Source: Microcoleus vaginatus HSN003
Lineage (GTDB): Bacteria; Cyanobacteriota; Cyanobacteriia; Cyanobacteriales; Microcoleaceae
Direction: 5' to 3'
Assembly (NCBI RefSeq): GCF_022701255.1
Contig: NZ_CP031705.1
Location: forward strand, 1,054,001-1,118,000
DNA: 64,000 nt
In this document: positions 34,294 through 43,260 of the stretch, in pieces
Layout: every line of letters starts with the position of its first letter
How positions within the stretch are numbered: position 1 is the stretch's first letter
The notes under the pieces: model-generated
Database searches by the model: none
Seen by the model: only the letters and a program-made list of their open reading frames with translations
Told to the model about the DNA's origin: nothing
Made by a program: the position numbers and the translations under genes

Positions 34294-35004
34294 ATGTTCA
34301 AGTCAGTTTATAAGACAGCAAGCAGCTTATTCTCACCCGAGTGCAGGAGAGAATCAATCGCAGAATTCCTCGGTACGTTTATTCTGGTTTTTGCTGGCAC
34401 CGGCGCCGTGATGGTTAACAAAATTAGCCAGGGTGCTGTTACTCATCTAGGCATCAGTTTTGTCTTTGGAGCCGTTGTAGCCGCGATGATTTATGCTACA
34501 GGTCATATTAGTAGCGCCCACCTGAATCCGGCTGTAACATTAGCTTTCTGGGCGAGCGGCTTTTTTCCAAGCAAACGTGTTTTGCCTTATATTTTAGCGC
34601 AGTGTGCGGGCGCGATCGCAGCTTCTTTATTGCTGATAATTACTTTAGGAAAAGTAGCACATCTCGGTGCAACTGTTCCTCTCAACGGTAACTGGTTACA
34701 GTCTCTAATCCTAGAAACAGTATTGACTTTTATCTTAATGTTTGTTATCTTGGGTTCGGGATTAGATAGACGCGCTCCCATCGGCTTTGCCGGAATAGCA
34801 ATTGGGTTAACTGTAGGGTTAGAAGCCGCATTTATGGGACCAATTACCGGAGCGAGCATGAATCCGGCACGCTCTCTCGGACCGGCTTTAATTGGAGGCA
34901 TTTGGGAACACCATTGGGTTTATTGGGTGGCTCCTATTTGGGGAGCACAATTAGCAGTCGCAGTTTATCGGGAACTGTCTAACGGATTTCGGGATTTTAA
35001 TTGA
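34294..35004 (+). CDS. MIP-family aquaporin/aquaglyceroporin of the ars operon
   Basis: The 236-residue channel has six membrane segments and both pore motifs, HLNPAV and MNPARS, with the Arg of the selectivity filter after the second. In Sinorhizobium meliloti an aquaglyceroporin (AqpS) replaces an arsenite pump in an arsR-aqpS-arsC-arsH operon: arsenite made by ArsC leaves through the channel. The same gene set here argues for that role, since no arsB or acr3 gene is in the window. It follows the PstS gene by 101 bp and is 7 bp from arsH. Confidence 0.85.
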   Translation: MFKSVYKTASSLFSPECRRESIAEFLGTFILVFAGTGAVMVNKISQGAVTHLGISFVFGAVVAAMIYATGHISSAHLNPAVTLAFWASGFFPSKRVLPYILAQCAGAIAASLLLIITLGKVAHLGATVPLNGNWLQSLILETVLTFILMFVILGSGLDRRAPIGFAGIAIGLTVGLEAAFMGPITGASMNPARSLGPALIGGIWEHHWVYWVAPIWGAQLAVAVYRELSNGFRDFN

Positions 35005-35011
35005 AACTAGC

Positions 35012-35671
35012 ATGACAAGTTTTACGCACAAACCGAGAATTTTGTTTCTATACGGCTCTTTAAGAGAGCGTTCTTACAGCCGCTTGTTGGCGGAAGAATC
35101 TGCTAGAGTTATTGAGGATTTTGGTGCCGAAGTTCGATTGTTCAATCCTCTGGAATTGCCGATCTACGGCAGCGTTCCCGATACGCATCCGAAGGTTCAA
35201 GAATTACGGGAATTGAGCCTATGGTCGGAGGGTCAAGTGTGGTCGAGTCCAGAAATGCACGGGAATATTACCGGCATTATGAAAAACCAAATTGACTGGA
35301 TTCCTTTAAGCATTGGGGCTGTCAGACCGACTCAAGGCAGAACTTTGGCGGTGATGCAAGTTAGCGGTGGTTCGCAATCTTTTAATGCTGTCAATACTTT
35401 GAGAATTTTGGGCCGCTGGATGCGGATGTTTACGATTCCGAATCAGTCTTCGGTTGCGAAAGCTTATCAGGAATTTAATGATGATGGGACGATGAAGGAT
35501 TCGCCTTATCGCGATCGCGCGATCGACGTAATGGAGGAATTGTACAAGTTTACCCTGCTGTTGCGGGAGCAAGCCGACTATTTGACCGATCGCTACAGCG
35601 AACGCAAGGAACAAGCCGCTAAAGAGGCGATCGCACTAGCAAATCGCGCCCTTGAATTACCGGGCGCTTAG
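35012..35671 (+). CDS. arsH: ArsH NADPH-dependent FMN oxidoreductase
   Basis: The 219-residue flavoprotein starts with the FMN-binding loop [18 protein letters not shown] and has the conserved [20 protein letters not shown] segment and [20 protein letters not shown] that identify ArsH. ArsH oxidises trivalent methylated or aromatic arsenicals to less toxic pentavalent forms and also acts as a quinone or chromate reductase. It lies 7 bp after the aquaporin stop and 50 bp before arsC, so it is co-transcribed. Confidence 0.95.
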   Translation: MTSFTHKPRILFLYGSLRERSYSRLLAEESARVIEDFGAEVRLFNPLELPIYGSVPDTHPKVQELRELSLWSEGQVWSSPEMHGNITGIMKNQIDWIPLSIGAVRPTQGRTLAVMQVSGGSQSFNAVNTLRILGRWMRMFTIPNQSSVAKAYQEFNDDGTMKDSPYRDRAIDVMEELYKFTLLLREQADYLTDRYSERKEQAAKEAIALANRALELPGA

Positions 35672-35721
35672 AAACCGCCGGAACCCTGACAACAACCCAT
35701 AACCCACAACTAACAAAAACC

Positions 35722-36117
35722 ATGAAAAAAGTAATGTTTGTTTGCAAAAGAAACTCCTGCCGATCGCAAATGGCAGAAGGATTCGCTAAAACCATCGGAG
35801 CCGGCAAGATTGGAGTCACCAGTTCCGGTTTAGAATCAAGCAGAGTTCATCCGACAGCAATTCAAGTCATGTCAGAAATTGGTATTGACATCACCGATCA
35901 AACATCCAACCCATTAAACGAATTCAATGCAGAAGATTACGATGCAGTAATTTCTCTCTGCGGCTGTGGCGTGAATTTACCCGAAGCGTGGGTATTGCGA
36001 GAAGTGTTTGAAGATTGGCAACTCGACGACCCCGATGGACAACCCATCGAAACTTTTCACCGCGTTCGAGATGAAATTAAAGCACGAGTTGAAACATTAG
36101 TTGACTCTCTAAAGTAA
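35722..36117 (+). CDS. arsC: Arsenate reductase, low-molecular-weight phosphatase type
   Basis: The 131-residue enzyme reduces arsenate to arsenite. The catalytic loop is CKRNSCR (C8-x5-R14), and the redox cysteines C80 and C82 lie in SLCGCGVNLP. This arrangement matches the Synechocystis enzyme, which resembles a tyrosine phosphatase but uses glutathione/glutaredoxin. It is the last gene of the tight arsR-regulated run. A hairpin (36224-36248) follows. Confidence 0.95.
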   Translation: MKKVMFVCKRNSCRSQMAEGFAKTIGAGKIGVTSSGLESSRVHPTAIQVMSEIGIDITDQTSNPLNEFNAEDYDAVISLCGCGVNLPEAWVLREVFEDWQLDDPDGQPIETFHRVRDEIKARVETLVDSLK

Positions 36118-36223
36118 GATTAGGGTCAAATTTATAACCCTTGCCTTGCAGGTTTCGAGGGCTTCTCTAGCGATCGGTTAAAATTTGGATCTGTCGCATC
36201 CACATAATTAATGCTAAATTATC

Positions 36224-36248
36224 AGAGGCGTTCCGCCAGAACGCCTCT
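36224..36248 (+). terminator. Hairpin between arsC and arsS
   Basis: Perfect 9-bp arms AGAGGCGTT and AACGCCTCT with a 7-base loop. There is no T-tract, so termination may be partial; it could separate the arsC transcript from arsS. Confidence 0.5.
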
Positions 36249-36284
36249 AAATCCGTTGCGAGCAGAGACGAAAAAGTTTAGCAC

Positions 36285-37271
36285 ATGATTCAGACAGCAG
36301 TCACCCCTTTCAAAAACAAACTCAACTCAGCTTTAACTAAAAAGCAGATTACAGTTTTACAAATTAATCTGGGCAAACGCTGCAACCTCGCTTGCAGTCA
36401 CTGCCACGTAGAAGCTAGCCCGACACGAACAGAAGAACTTTCCCCGGAAATTTGCGACCAATTAATTGAAATAATTCGCCGCTTTCCTCAAATTAAAACT
36501 GTTGACCTCACCGGCGGTGCTCCCGAAATGCTTTACGGTTTTAAACCGCTAGCGGAAGCTGCCAGGGCAGCAGATAAAGAAGTAATTGTTCGTTCTAATT
36601 TGACGATTTACTTTGAAAAAGGTTTTGAAGATATTCCCGAATATTGCGCGCAGCATCAACTCAGAATTGTGGCGTCGCTTCCCTGCTATCAAGCTGACAA
36701 TGTGGACAAAATGCGCGGCAACGGTGTTTTTGACAGTTCGATTCTGGCCCTGCAAAAGCTAAATCAGTTGGGATACGGAAAAAACCCAAATTTAATTCTC
36801 GATTTGGTGTACAATCCCCAAGTGCCGGCAACAGACAAGTTTTCGCTAACACCGGAACAAGGCAAGTTAGAGCAAGATTACAAGGTTTATTTAGCCGAAC
36901 ATTTTGGGATTTGTTTTAATCAATTGTTCGCGATTACTAATTTGCCCGTGGGACGGACTAAGTTTCATTTGCAACATAAGAAACTGCACAAGCCTTATCT
37001 GGGGTTTTTGGAGGATAATTTTAATCCCGGTACTCTGGAACATTTAATGTGCCGCAACGAATTGTCGATCGACTATTTGGGCAATGTCTACGACTGCGAT
37101 TTTAACCAAATGGAAAATCTGCCGGCGAAAACTGCCCAGGGGGAAAAGATAACTGCTGCTAAATTGCTCGAATCTGGTAGTTTAGATGTGATTCAAGAGG
37201 TGCAAACTGCTGCTTATTGTTACGGCTGTACGGCGGGTAGCGGTTCTAGCTGCGGCGGTACTTTGATTTGA
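36285..37271 (+). CDS. arsS: Arsenosugar biosynthesis radical SAM protein ArsS
   Basis: The 328-residue protein has the radical SAM motif CNLACSHC (C33, C37, C40), DLTGGAPE, and a Cys-rich end (YCYGCTAGSGSSCGG) with CDFNQM before it. This combination identifies the ArsS family, which transfers a 5'-deoxyadenosyl group to dimethylarsinous acid on the way to arsenosugars. The pathway needs an arsenite methyltransferase (ArsM), which is not in this window. It lies 167 bp after arsC. Confidence 0.9.
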   Translation: MIQTAVTPFKNKLNSALTKKQITVLQINLGKRCNLACSHCHVEASPTRTEELSPEICDQLIEIIRRFPQIKTVDLTGGAPEMLYGFKPLAEAARAADKEVIVRSNLTIYFEKGFEDIPEYCAQHQLRIVASLPCYQADNVDKMRGNGVFDSSILALQKLNQLGYGKNPNLILDLVYNPQVPATDKFSLTPEQGKLEQDYKVYLAEHFGICFNQLFAITNLPVGRTKFHLQHKKLHKPYLGFLEDNFNPGTLEHLMCRNELSIDYLGNVYDCDFNQMENLPAKTAQGEKITAAKLLESGSLDVIQEVQTAAYCYGCTAGSGSSCGGTLI

Positions 37272-37336
37272 GAAGGAAGAAGGAAGAAGGAAGAAGGAAG
37301 AAGGAAGAAGGAAGAAGGAAGAAGGAAGAGGGAAGA
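37272..37336. repeat. AAGGAAG heptad array
   Basis: About nine units of the 7-bp repeat GAAGGAA directly after the arsS stop codon, with a few diverged units at the end. The same motif or its complement recurs at about 16520-16570, 18605-18655 and 54101-54165. Confidence 0.85.
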
Positions 37337-37425
37337 AACTATGCTCTTGGGCCCGATTCCCGATTCCCCATGCTTTTGGGCCCAGGGCCCCATGCCCATA
37401 TTATTGAGAGTGGAGAGTTTAGGTA

Positions 37426-38151
37426 ATGAATGATTCGCGATCGCCCGGTGAAAAGCCGCCAGTATCAAACAGGTGGAAGCTGATTTTAGGGATTGGTTTA
37501 GCTGTGGCTTTAATTGCTGCGACTCAGTTTTTTAACTTTCAAGGAATTCTGAAAAATGCGCTGGAGTCGATCGCGAGTCTCGGCCCTTGGGGCCCGGCAG
37601 CTTTTATTTTAATTTACATTGTAGCAACGGTTCTATTTATCCCTGGTTCTTTGCTGACTCTCGGTTCTGGCGTTTTGTTCGGAGTCGTTGGCGGTTCGGT
37701 GTGTGTTTCCATCGGCTCGGTTTTAGGCGCAACTTGCGCTTTTTTAACAGGAAGGTATTTAACTCGCGACTGGGTTTCCAAACAGATAGAGGGTAATCAA
37801 AAATTTAAGGCGATCGATGCAGCAGTTGCTTCTGAAGGATGGAAAATTGTGCTGCTGACGCGACTTTCTCCCATATTTCCGTTTAATTTGCTTAACTATG
37901 CTTTTGGGGTTACGCAGGTATCTCTCAAAGACTATTTTTTGGCATCTTGGATCGGCATGATTCCCGGAACAGTCATGTATGTTTATATCGGTTCCCTGGC
38001 TGGGAGTTTGGCTGCACTTGGATCTAGCGGGCGATCGCGCACTGCTGCTGAGTGGGCTCTTTACGGCATTGGTTTGCTAGCAACGATCGCCCTCACCGTT
38101 TATGCAACCCGCTTGGCTAAAAAAGCTTTAGACGAAAAAATTTCCCCCTGA
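37426..38151 (+). CDS. TVP38/TMEM64 family (DedA-like) membrane protein
   Basis: The 241-residue membrane protein has about six hydrophobic segments and the family core: FIPGSLLTLGSGVLFG, TCAFLTGRYLTRDWV and LLTRLSPIFPFNLLNYAFG, then SWIGMIPGTVMYVYIGSL. These proteins are thought to move lipids or small solutes across the membrane. Its position after arsS suggests a link to arsenosugar or arsenolipid handling, which is inference. ATG 37426 begins MNDSRSPGEK; GGTAATGA gives a modest ribosome-binding site. Confidence 0.85.
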   Translation: MNDSRSPGEKPPVSNRWKLILGIGLAVALIAATQFFNFQGILKNALESIASLGPWGPAAFILIYIVATVLFIPGSLLTLGSGVLFGVVGGSVCVSIGSVLGATCAFLTGRYLTRDWVSKQIEGNQKFKAIDAAVASEGWKIVLLTRLSPIFPFNLLNYAFGVTQVSLKDYFLASWIGMIPGTVMYVYIGSLAGSLAALGSSGRSRTAAEWALYGIGLLATIALTVYATRLAKKALDEKISP

Positions 38152-38588
38152 CACCAAAGCACAACTTGGTAAAAGTGTCAAGAGAGTTTCGCTCATACAT
38201 TATAATACATTGCTAATCTAAAAAACTCCGTATTTTCTCTGTGTTATTTACAATTATTTTGTTATACAAACGAGATAGATATTAAAGATATCGTAAAGCA
38301 CAAGCCTCAAATAGGTAAACCGAAGGTCGAAATATAAAATTGATGCCAAAATAGAAGGCGAGCGCGCAACCCTAAGAAAAATTGTTTGCAGTCAGGAATG
38401 TAAGTAATACCATTTTAGATTTTAGATTTTAGATTTTAGATTTTAGATGGCGAATGACGGATGACTACCAGGATTGGAATCTTGGCTACAGTTGCATTCT
38501 TTTCTTAAACTGTCTCACTACTTACCTGAGATTAATTCTGCCGAATGACGAAAGCCGTGTGATGAAGTTGACTCTGAGGGAACATTTG
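38152..38588. repeat. Intergenic region with TTTTAGA heptad array
   Basis: This 437-bp spacer contains five perfect TTTTAGA units at 38413-38447. The rest is AT-rich without recognisable features. In-frame sequence from ATG 38454 to 38588 looks non-coding in composition. Confidence 0.7.
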
Positions 38589-41009
38589 ATGATGCAAAAC
38601 CCAGCAAATCAAGCCGGATCTGTGTCTGCGCCACCACAAACAAAAAAGCTGCGCCGCTTTTGGCAAAACATCAGCAATTCGGCTCAATCGCGGTGGCAGC
38701 AAGCGCACAGTCTTTGGCAGCACAGACGGCAGCGCCGCCATTTGCTGACCCTGCTAATTCTGGCCACCACGGCTTTAACCATTAGCACAACTGCTTGCAT
38801 CAGCTATTTTTTTGTGCGTGGGCTAATCCTCGACAATTTAAAGCAAATAGCACTATTAAAACTAGAAAAAGGCACCGACGAAATTGACCGCTGGCTCAGC
38901 AGTCGCAAAGCAGAAATAGAAACCATTGCTTACGATCCTACGGTTAGCACTCTTAATTGGAAATTAGTCGAACCCAGGTTGCAAGGAGAGATATACAGGT
39001 TAAAAGAGTATTTCATCCTGTCATTAACTCAACCAGACGGCTCATTTATCAACACTCTAGGCAACCGCGCCAACAGCAAAGACCGCCAACACTTTAAAAA
39101 AGCAATGGCAGGGCAGCTCAACGTTTCCGACCCGCTGATCGGCCGCAGTACAAAAATTCCTACGATCATCATTTCAGCTCCTATTTGGACCTTACCCCCC
39201 GCTCCCAATCAAGTAATTGGAGTCCTATCGGGCAGCATTAAATTAGACCGAGTAACATCTGTAGCTAACGGCTTGCAGTACGGTTCCAACAGTTATGCTT
39301 TTGCGCTCAATTCACAAGGAGTGCCAATTGTTCATCCCAACACTAACTTAATCGGAAATATCGACTGGCCGGCCCCAAGCTTTTTAAAGTCACAAGACCC
39401 CGCACTCTCCACAATTGCGCGGCAGATGATCGACCGCCAGACGAACATTGAACTGGTAAAAATAGACAAAAAATGGGTGTATGTGGCCTATGCTCCCCTC
39501 AAGGAAGTTAACTGGTCTATGGCTTTAGTAATTCCCCGCGAAAATATTGAATCCAAACTACAAGCATTAAATTTGCTGACATCCGTAGTCGCCGGACTGC
39601 TCGGCCCAGCCATGCTAGCAGCAATATGGCTAATTTATTCCTCCGAAAACAATCGCGCTCAAGCGGAGCGAGAAGCCATGCTCAACCGGATTGCTGGACG
39701 CATTCGCGCTTCCCTAGAATTAGACAAAATCGTGCAAAGCACAGTCGAAGAAATAGTAAGTTTGCTGCACCTAGAACGGGCGGCTTTTGGGTGGTACAAA
39801 CCACAAGAAAAAATGTTACAAATCCTATGGGAATGTTGCCCATCTGATGGTGCGACGCCTGCTAAAAAGTTTGAGTCTTACTTGGTCGGAAATTTGTCAA
39901 TACCGAGTGACCAATGCGAACCCATTATTCTTTCGAGGGACACCTGGGCGGAGGGTGCAGCTCAATCGAGCGAAATTAAACCTAATAGCTATTTAGCCGT
40001 TCCTGTCCACACTCCCAACCAGCCGCAGGGTTATTTAATTTGCAGCCACGTTACTCATTGGCTTTGGAGCAAGGAGGAAATCCAACTCTTAAAAGCGGTG
40101 GCAGACCAATTGGCGATCGCCATTACTCAAGCTCACCTTTACAGTCAAACCCAAGACCAAGTAAAACTGCTTAATCGTGCCTTAAATGAACTGAAAAAGA
40201 CTCAAACTCATTTAGTGCAGAGCGAAAAAATGTCATCTCTAGGTCAAATGGTAGGCGGGATAGCGCACGAAATCAACAACCCGGTTAACTTCATTTCGGC
40301 TAATTTACCTCACACCAGCAAATATACTAAAGATTTATTAGCATTGGTGAGTTTATACAAACAAACCTTCCCAGAGGTTCCCCCGGAAATCACAGATTTT
40401 ACAGAAGAAATTGAGTTAGAATTTATCGAGGAAGATTTGCCGCAGATATTGGATTCTATGAAAATAGGAACCGAACGCATTCGCAGCATCGTTCTTTCTT
40501 TACGTAACTTTTCTCGCCTCGATGAATCTGATAAAAAGCTGGCCGACATTCACGAAGGTATAGAAAATACGTTACTGCTGCTCTCCAACCGCATTAAAAA
40601 TAGAATTTATATAGTCAAGAAATACGGAAAAGTGCCTTCAGTGGAGTGCTATCCTTCTCAGCTAAATCAGGTGTTTATGAATTTGCTGAGTAATGCGATC
40701 GATGCCTTGAACGATATCGATCGCCTGGATAAAATCATTACAATTTCTACGGGAGTAGTTCGAGAACATGGCGGAAAATTTCTGAAAGTGGCGATCGCCG
40801 ACAACGGCCCCGGCATTCCCGCCAGCGTTAAAGACCAAATTTTTAACCCATTTTTTACTACTAAAGAGGTAGGCAAAGGCACTGGTTTGGGATTAGCCAT
40901 TAGCTACAAAATTGTAGTGGATGGACACGGCGGCAGCATCAAAATTTCTCAACCTCCGGGCGGGGGCACGGAGTTTGTGGTAAAAGTTCCTATTAATAAC
41001 GCGAAGTAA
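38589..41009 (+). CDS. Cache-GAF sensor histidine kinase
   Basis: A membrane sensor kinase of about 806 residues. A first membrane segment ([25 protein letters not shown], near residues 50-75) and a second ([22 protein letters not shown], near 330) flank a periplasmic dCache domain ([20 protein letters not shown]). A GAF domain (about 360-510) and the kinase core follow, with the H-box [16 protein letters not shown] (His near 560) and the ATPase motifs NAIDAL, DNGPGIP and [13 protein letters not shown] 38589 is favoured because GAGGGA lies 7 bases upstream; starts at 38454 and 38562 are less likely. No regulator gene is adjacent. Confidence 0.87.
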   Translation: MMQNPANQAGSVSAPPQTKKLRRFWQNISNSAQSRWQQAHSLWQHRRQRRHLLTLLILATTALTISTTACISYFFVRGLILDNLKQIALLKLEKGTDEIDRWLSSRKAEIETIAYDPTVSTLNWKLVEPRLQGEIYRLKEYFILSLTQPDGSFINTLGNRANSKDRQHFKKAMAGQLNVSDPLIGRSTKIPTIIISAPIWTLPPAPNQVIGVLSGSIKLDRVTSVANGLQYGSNSYAFALNSQGVPIVHPNTNLIGNIDWPAPSFLKSQDPALSTIARQMIDRQTNIELVKIDKKWVYVAYAPLKEVNWSMALVIPRENIESKLQALNLLTSVVAGLLGPAMLAAIWLIYSSENNRAQAEREAMLNRIAGRIRASLELDKIVQSTVEEIVSLLHLERAAFGWYKPQEKMLQILWECCPSDGATPAKKFESYLVGNLSIPSDQCEPIILSRDTWAEGAAQSSEIKPNSYLAVPVHTPNQPQGYLICSHVTHWLWSKEEIQLLKAVADQLAIAITQAHLYSQTQDQVKLLNRALNELKKTQTHLVQSEKMSSLGQMVGGIAHEINNPVNFISANLPHTSKYTKDLLALVSLYKQTFPEVPPEITDFTEEIELEFIEEDLPQILDSMKIGTERIRSIVLSLRNFSRLDESDKKLADIHEGIENTLLLLSNRIKNRIYIVKKYGKVPSVECYPSQLNQVFMNLLSNAIDALNDIDRLDKIITISTGVVREHGGKFLKVAIADNGPGIPASVKDQIFNPFFTTKEVGKGTGLGLAISYKIVVDGHGGSIKISQPPGGGTEFVVKVPINNAK

Positions 41010-41257
41010 GACTATTTTAGATTTTAGATTTTAAATTTGGGAAAGCCTGATAATACAAGGTTTTGGATATTATCTATAGTTGCAATATTTTTGGAAACTG
41101 GTATCAGGAGGAAGTGGGAATGGAAGCCCACGGAGTTTTTAACCGAGGTAAGCGATAGAGGTTCGAGGGAAGATGTTGGAGGGGACAAAAAGTTTTAATT
41201 AATGCTAAGTTGACTGGCCTTGGCTAAAATGAGAAGAGTTTTTGTTAAAGGTGTTTT

Positions 41258-42157
41258 ATGGCTGTTGGCAAGGATACAATTTTCGAGCGCTTTTTGTCGC
41301 CCCTGATTCGACTGGCGATCGACGAACAAGCACTCAAACGCCTCTACGAAGGTATCGATTGGGAAACAGCGGGCGATCGCTACCGACAACCGGACTTAGT
41401 TTATCCCGAATATTACAGCAGCCAAAACTTTCATGGCATTAAACGCGGCTACCTCAACCCCGGTGCCGCGGTTTCCTACGATCCAATCACGCAATATGTT
41501 TTGCCTCCCCACGAAACAGTCGTCAGACAAGGCTTAATTGACGCTGTACGGGTAAAACCGCGCCGAATTATCGATTTGGGATGCGGCACTGGTTCGACAA
41601 CGCTCATGCTCAAGCAAGCCTTTCCCGAAGCGGAAGTTGTGGGCTTGGACTTGTCGCCTTATATGCTGGTAGTTGCCGAAATGAAAGCGCAAAAAGCAGG
41701 CTTAAATATCCAGTGGTTGCACGGAAATGCCGAAAGCGTTGCCTTTCCCGATGCTAGCTTCGATTTAGTCGCAGCTTCCTTGCTGTTTCACGAGACGCCG
41801 CCTGCTGTATCGCGGGCAATTTTGCGAGAAAGCTTCCGACTGCTGAAGGTTGGGGGACAAGTGGCAATTTTGGACGGAAATCAAAAAACTTTGCGCCAGA
41901 CAGAGTGGCTGACTGATATCTTTGAGGAGCCTTATATTAAGTCTTACGCCGCCGGTAGCCTCGATGCTTGGGCGGGGGCGGCTGGATTCGCGGCGGTGCA
42001 AACTCACGAACACTGGTGGGTGAATCAGGTGACGCAGGGGGTGAAACCTTTGCCGGGGGAAGATTTGGAACAGATGCGAGTGGCAAGGGGGTGGAATTTG
42101 GGCGATCGAACTCCTGATTTTGATGGCGATTTACCAGGCATTCCAGCTCCTGCTTGA
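41258..42157 (+). CDS. Class I SAM-dependent methyltransferase
   Basis: The 299-residue enzyme has the Rossmann methyltransferase motifs: motif I IIDLGCGTGSTTLML, motif II VVGLDLSPYML and the post-motif NAESVAFPDASFDLV, then LRESFRLLKVGGQVAILDG. About 90 N-terminal residues precede the catalytic fold. The substrate is unknown; it lacks the Cys-rich C-terminus of ArsM arsenite methyltransferases, so I do not link it to the arsenic genes. The downstream spacer is entirely heptad repeat. Confidence 0.87.
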   Translation: MAVGKDTIFERFLSPLIRLAIDEQALKRLYEGIDWETAGDRYRQPDLVYPEYYSSQNFHGIKRGYLNPGAAVSYDPITQYVLPPHETVVRQGLIDAVRVKPRRIIDLGCGTGSTTLMLKQAFPEAEVVGLDLSPYMLVVAEMKAQKAGLNIQWLHGNAESVAFPDASFDLVAASLLFHETPPAVSRAILRESFRLLKVGGQVAILDGNQKTLRQTEWLTDIFEEPYIKSYAAGSLDAWAGAAGFAAVQTHEHWWVNQVTQGVKPLPGEDLEQMRVARGWNLGDRTPDFDGDLPGIPAPA

Positions 42158-42167
42158 TCTATTAACT

Positions 42168-42276
42168 GTTGATTGTTGACGGTTGACTGTTGACTGTTGA
42201 CTGTTGACTGACTAATGACTAATGACTAATGACTAATGACTAATGACTCATGACTAATGACTCATGACTAATGACT
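42168..42276. repeat. TTGACTG and AATGACT heptad arrays ending in a start codon
   Basis: A run of TTGACTG units (about 42168-42210) passes directly into nine AATGACT/CATGACT units (42214-42276). The last unit contributes the ATG (42271) of the HAD phosphatase gene. Confidence 0.9.
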
Positions 42277-42999
42277 CTAAAAGCAGTTTTATTTGATTTT
42301 AATGGCGTGATTGTTAATGACGAGCCACTTCACGAGAAAATAATCGATCAATTGATGCTCGATGAAAATCTCCAGCTCAAACGTGGGGAGTTTCGAGAAG
42401 TTTGTTTGGGAAGGAGCGATCGCGCTTGCATTACCGCACTGCTGGAGCGCCGAGGACGATATCTAACAGAAACATATCTCGATCGGCTGCTGCGGCACAA
42501 GGCCCAAGCTTACAAAGCCCAAATAGATACTTTGGAGAAACTGCCGATTTATCCGGGTTTGGCAGAATTTATTGACAAAATTCGGGTCGCTGGACTGAAA
42601 ATGGCCGTAGTTAGCGGGGCAATGCGATCGGAGATAGAATTGGTGTTAGATCGGGCCGGTTTGGCAGCAAACTTTGAGTTCATTGTCGCAGGCGACGACT
42701 TGACGGCGAGCAAACCAGCACCCGACGGCTATCTATTGGCTGTGGAACTTCTCAACCAGAAATATCCCGACTTTAACCTGCAACCGATCGAGTGTTTGGC
42801 CGTGGAAGATACTTTTGCGGGGATTGAAGCGGCGAAAAAAGCGGGGATTCAGGTAGCGGGTGTGACTCACACTTACCCGTTTCACATGATCCAGCGCCAA
42901 GCTAATTGGACGGTGGACTATTTTGCGGATGTAGAGTTGGACAGAGTGGCGCAAGTTTGCTCGATCGCTCCCACTGAGTCGCCTGCGGAAAAAACTTGA
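42271..42999 (+). CDS. HAD-superfamily hydrolase (phosphatase/phosphomutase subfamily)
   Basis: The 242-residue protein has HAD motif I as LFDFNGVIV (nucleophile Asp; the usual D-x-D is DFN, with Asn at the second acid position), motif II VVSGAM, motif III Lys in ASKPAPDGY and motif IV VEDTFAGIEAA. The helical cap between motifs I and II is of the beta-phosphoglucomutase type. The Asp-to-Asn change at motif I may alter activity. The start codon is inside an AATGACT heptad array, so the 5' leader is pure repeat. Confidence 0.83.
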   Translation: MTLKAVLFDFNGVIVNDEPLHEKIIDQLMLDENLQLKRGEFREVCLGRSDRACITALLERRGRYLTETYLDRLLRHKAQAYKAQIDTLEKLPIYPGLAEFIDKIRVAGLKMAVVSGAMRSEIELVLDRAGLAANFEFIVAGDDLTASKPAPDGYLLAVELLNQKYPDFNLQPIECLAVEDTFAGIEAAKKAGIQVAGVTHTYPFHMIQRQANWTVDYFADVELDRVAQVCSIAPTESPAEKT

Positions 43000-43119
43000 C
43001 CTTTTTAGCAGTTACGTGCTAGTGTAGGTGACGGTCTGCGAACGTGAGAGCAAGCAAGACCTGTAAGCCTTTTAGATTCGGCAATCCCGCATCTAAAATG
43101 CTAAATTAAAACTTAATCA

Positions 43120-43192
43120 GGGGAATTAGCTCAGTTGGTAGAGCGCTGCGATCGCACCGCAGAGGCCAGCGGTTCGAGTCCGCTATTCTCCA
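43120..43192 (+). tRNA. tRNA-Ala(CGC)
   Basis: A complete 73-base cloverleaf: acceptor GGGGAAT/ATTCTCC with the G3:U70 pair that marks alanine tRNAs, D arm GCTC/GAGC, anticodon arm CTGCG/CGCAG with loop ATCGCAC (anticodon CGC, codon GCG), 5-base variable loop, and T arm AGCGG/CCGCT with TTCGAGT. The 3' CCA is not encoded. The HIP1 octamer GCGATCGC spans the anticodon stem and loop. Confidence 0.92.
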
Positions 43193-43260
43193 TAGGTCAA
43201 ATAACAAATTATGTGTCATCGTTACCACATTAATGTGGTCATAATAAACAATATCTAGCT

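Noticed and set aside
41258-42157. Arsenite methyltransferase ArsM
   Set aside because: The protein is a class I methyltransferase but lacks the conserved cysteines of ArsM, and it lies outside the arsenic gene run.
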